This document shows positions 4,121 through 5,685 of a stretch of DNA of 5,685 nt, piece after piece. How positions within the stretch are numbered: the stretch's first letter is position 1; the number at the start of each line of letters is the position of its first letter. Under the pieces are notes generated by a model. The model saw only the letters and a list, made by a program, of their open reading frames with translations, searched no databases and was not told the DNA's origin. Both the position numbers and the translations under genes were made by a program. The stretch comes from Planctomycetota bacterium (GTDB lineage: Bacteria > Planctomycetota > Planctomycetia > Pirellulales > Thermoguttaceae), in contig JABMRP010001304.1 of the NCBI GenBank assembly GCA_013202535.1, positions 1-5,685 of the forward strand, written 5' to 3'.

Positions 4121-5659
4121 TCACTCCAATTCCGGCGGCACGCTGCCGTACGACCAGCCTTGGCCGCTAAATGGCGCGGCTTTGGGGCGCGTGGGAATAA
4201 CGCCAGGGGTGAGTTGCCCGACCAGTGCCAAGCCCGCGTCGACCAGTGTTTTCCCCGCGGTAGGGACCAGATTGCTGTAGCTGGTCAGTCGGGTTTCGTA
4301 GCCGCCGCCCCGCGGCCCGAGCGCTTCGGCCGTGGGAACGTAGCCGACGCATCCGTTGGCCAATTCGACGGGAAAGGTCAGCGGAAACGGGCTGCCCGCC
4401 TTGATGTCGAGCCCAAGCTGGCAGAAGAACTCGGCCGGGTTGCTCACAAACACCGCGGGCCCCACTTGGACCACCTGTACCTCGACCGGCACGACCGTTG
4501 CCTTGGCCAACAGCGCATCGAGCAAGACGATCTCTTTGGCAAACGTCCACTCGGCCGCGCCGACTTCCTTGGGATCCTTGGCGACCAGTTCGCGGCACCG
4601 TGCAACGCGCTCCGGGCTCGGTACCCGCCGGGGAATCTCGATTTGCTTCGAGCGGGCATCCAGTGGAACCAAGGCCCCCGGTTCCATTTTCAGCAGCACC
4701 TTGACCGCCTCGGCTCCCACGCATCCGCCGACCAGCCGGGCCCACTTCTCGCGTTGGGGAAACGTGTAGGGGCTCCTATTGTCGACTTGGGTGATATCGC
4801 CGCAGGCCCCGGCCAGGAACACGACCACGGCATCCTCGCCCAGCGACCCGCGAATCACTTGTTCCATATAGTAGATCCAGTTGGCCGAAGCACCACCGGG
4901 ACTCGTGGTCGCGTGACAGGCGTAGTTGACCACGCACCCGAGCAATTTGCCGTCGTGGTCCCATACGCCGATGACGCCGACCTCGGGGTCGATCGGACCG
5001 GCCGCTTCGACCACCTCGGGATTGCCCTGACGCGGATGCGTAAACGTCAGCCCGTCTTTCATGCGAAACCGCCGGTTGTACGCCACGGTGCCTTCCTCTC
5101 CGCTGCCGGCACCGCAACGCGCCTCGACCCCGGCGGAGTCGGCGGCGCGGACGGCCGCGACGATTTCCCGCTCGACGGTCGCCAGGTACTTCGCGTCGGC
5201 ACACGACGATTTCTCGTAGGCCAGCGCCCGTACGTCGGCCGTTGCGTGGTCGTACTCACCCGGCAGAATCATTCCCGTCGGACCCGCGGAATGGGAATGG
5301 GAAGCGCCGATCAGCACGCACTCGGGCGGAATTCCGCATTTCGCTTCGATGGCCTTTCTCGCGGCTTCGACCAGCGGCCGTCGCACGACCAGCGCATCGA
5401 CGCCGACCAGCGCCACGCGTTTCTTCCCGTCGTCGAACACCACCGCGCGCACTTTGCACGGATCGTGAATCGAACCGTGGTAAGCCTTGCCGTAACCGCC
5501 CGGCTGTTCCATGCCGATCTCGGGCGTAATGTCGCGCTCGGCAAAGCCGACTTTCATCGAGGGCGACTCGTCCTCGCCGCGAGCGGAAGGACAAACAGAG
5601 ACGGTCGCCAAGGCGACGAGCACCGCCAGAGAGCGGAAGGTTTGCTGAACGTGGATCAT
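4121..5659 (-). CDS. Secreted neutral/alkaline ceramidase N-terminal domain protein
   Basis: This 512-residue protein starts with a signal peptide (1-28, hydrophobic core LAVLVALATVSV, probable cleavage near ARG-ED). The rest is one alpha/beta domain of the neutral/alkaline non-lysosomal ceramidase family (N-terminal domain, PF04734 type). MKVGFAERDITPE (35-47) is the usual opening. ASHSHSAGP (119-127, H121/H123), NYACHATT (245-252, H249) and NPAEFF (407-412, E410) match the zinc-ligand regions. The segment YETRLTSYSNLVP (454-466) supplies the candidate tyrosine ligand. Where the ceramidase nucleophile serine is expected, this protein reads GACGDITQVD (284-293), placing T290 there. It also lacks the C-terminal domain of full-length ceramidases. 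Ceramidases cleave the amide bond of ceramide; for this shorter planctomycete type the substrate is unknown and may not be a lipid. It acts outside the cytoplasm. A strong ribosome binding site seven bases upstream fixes the start. Its promoter lies outside the window. Confidence 0.92.
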   Translation of the reverse strand: MIHVQQTFRSLAVLVALATVSVCPSARGEDESPSMKVGFAERDITPEIGMEQPGGYGKAYHGSIHDPCKVRAVVFDDGKKRVALVGVDALVVRRPLVEAARKAIEAKCGIPPECVLIGASHSHSAGPTGMILPGEYDHATADVRALAYEKSSCADAKYLATVEREIVAAVRAADSAGVEARCGAGSGEEGTVAYNRRFRMKDGLTFTHPRQGNPEVVEAAGPIDPEVGVIGVWDHDGKLLGCVVNYACHATTSPGGASANWIYYMEQVIRGSLGEDAVVVFLAGACGDITQVDNRSPYTFPQREKWARLVGGCVGAEAVKVLLKMEPGALVPLDARSKQIEIPRRVPSPERVARCRELVAKDPKEVGAAEWTFAKEIVLLDALLAKATVVPVEVQVVQVGPAVFVSNPAEFFCQLGLDIKAGSPFPLTFPVELANGCVGYVPTAEALGPRGGGYETRLTSYSNLVPTAGKTLVDAGLALVGQLTPGVIPTRPKAAPFSGQGWSYGSVPPELE

Positions 5660-5666
5660 AGCGCAA

Positions 5667-5672
5667 CTCCTC
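5667..5672 (-). promoter_or_regulatory. Ribosome binding site of the ceramidase-like gene
   Basis: The minus strand reads GAGGAG seven bases before the ATG at 5659. It selects that start, which yields a normal signal peptide. Confidence 0.75.
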
Positions 5673-5685
5673 GTGTGAGCGGACA

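Noticed and set aside
5581..5640. Direct repeat GAGCGGAAGG at 5581-5590 and 5631-5640
   Set aside because: Ten bases only, both inside the signal-peptide coding region of the ceramidase-like gene, and explainable by codon composition.
1..5685. CRISPR array, transposon ends, integrase, toxin-antitoxin pair or defence genes
   Set aside because: No regularly spaced repeats, transposase or integrase motifs, or nuclease or toxin signatures are seen on either strand. The tRNA is cut by the edge, so an integration site at its 3' end cannot be examined.

Overview
The window looks like chromosomal DNA from a planctomycete, probably of the Pirellulales. The DNA is GC-rich. Three of the seven protein genes match, from memory of their motifs, secreted or membrane families known mainly from planctomycetes. 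A secreted 'ceramidase-like' hydrolase is also typical of that group. No homology search was possible, so the taxonomic call is an inference.

Layout, left to right. (1) The minus strand carries the 5' part of a tRNA-Asn(GTT), cut by the left edge. Ten bases from its 5' end, on the same strand, ends a two-gene regulatory unit. Its first gene encodes a STAS-domain anti-anti-sigma-like protein (567-920) and its second an RsbW/SpoIIAB-like ATP-binding protein (56-544). A good sigma70-type promoter with an inverted repeat in its spacer lies upstream (1050-1077). (2) Further right on the minus strand is a single-pass membrane protein (1137-1664), then about 520 bases without a convincing gene. That stretch holds a 17-bp tandem repeat and a terminator-like hairpin. 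(3) A plus-strand secreted protein (2185-3072) converges with a small minus-strand two-helix membrane protein (3089-3382). The secreted gene contains a 22-bp perfect palindrome in its linker. (4) After a 350-base intergenic region, a plus-strand CheY-like single-domain response regulator (3733-4110) converges with a minus-strand signal-peptide-bearing neutral/alkaline ceramidase N-terminal domain protein (4121-5659). A GC-rich hairpin spans the regulator's stop codon.

Functionally, the clearest theme is signal transduction. The STAS and ATP-binding pair is a likely partner-switching module, and the CheY-like protein is a stand-alone phosphoreceiver. Neither its kinase nor its output partner is in the window, and no sigma factor or PP2C phosphatase is visible. 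The remaining genes look like single transcription units of envelope or secreted proteins and form no obvious pathway. I see no CRISPR array, transposase, phage gene, toxin-antitoxin pair or defence system. The items most worth a second look are the palindromic elements inside or at the ends of coding regions, the promoter-embedded inverted repeat, the repeat/hairpin region at 1733-1801, and the apparent Ser-to-Thr change at the ceramidase nucleophile position.
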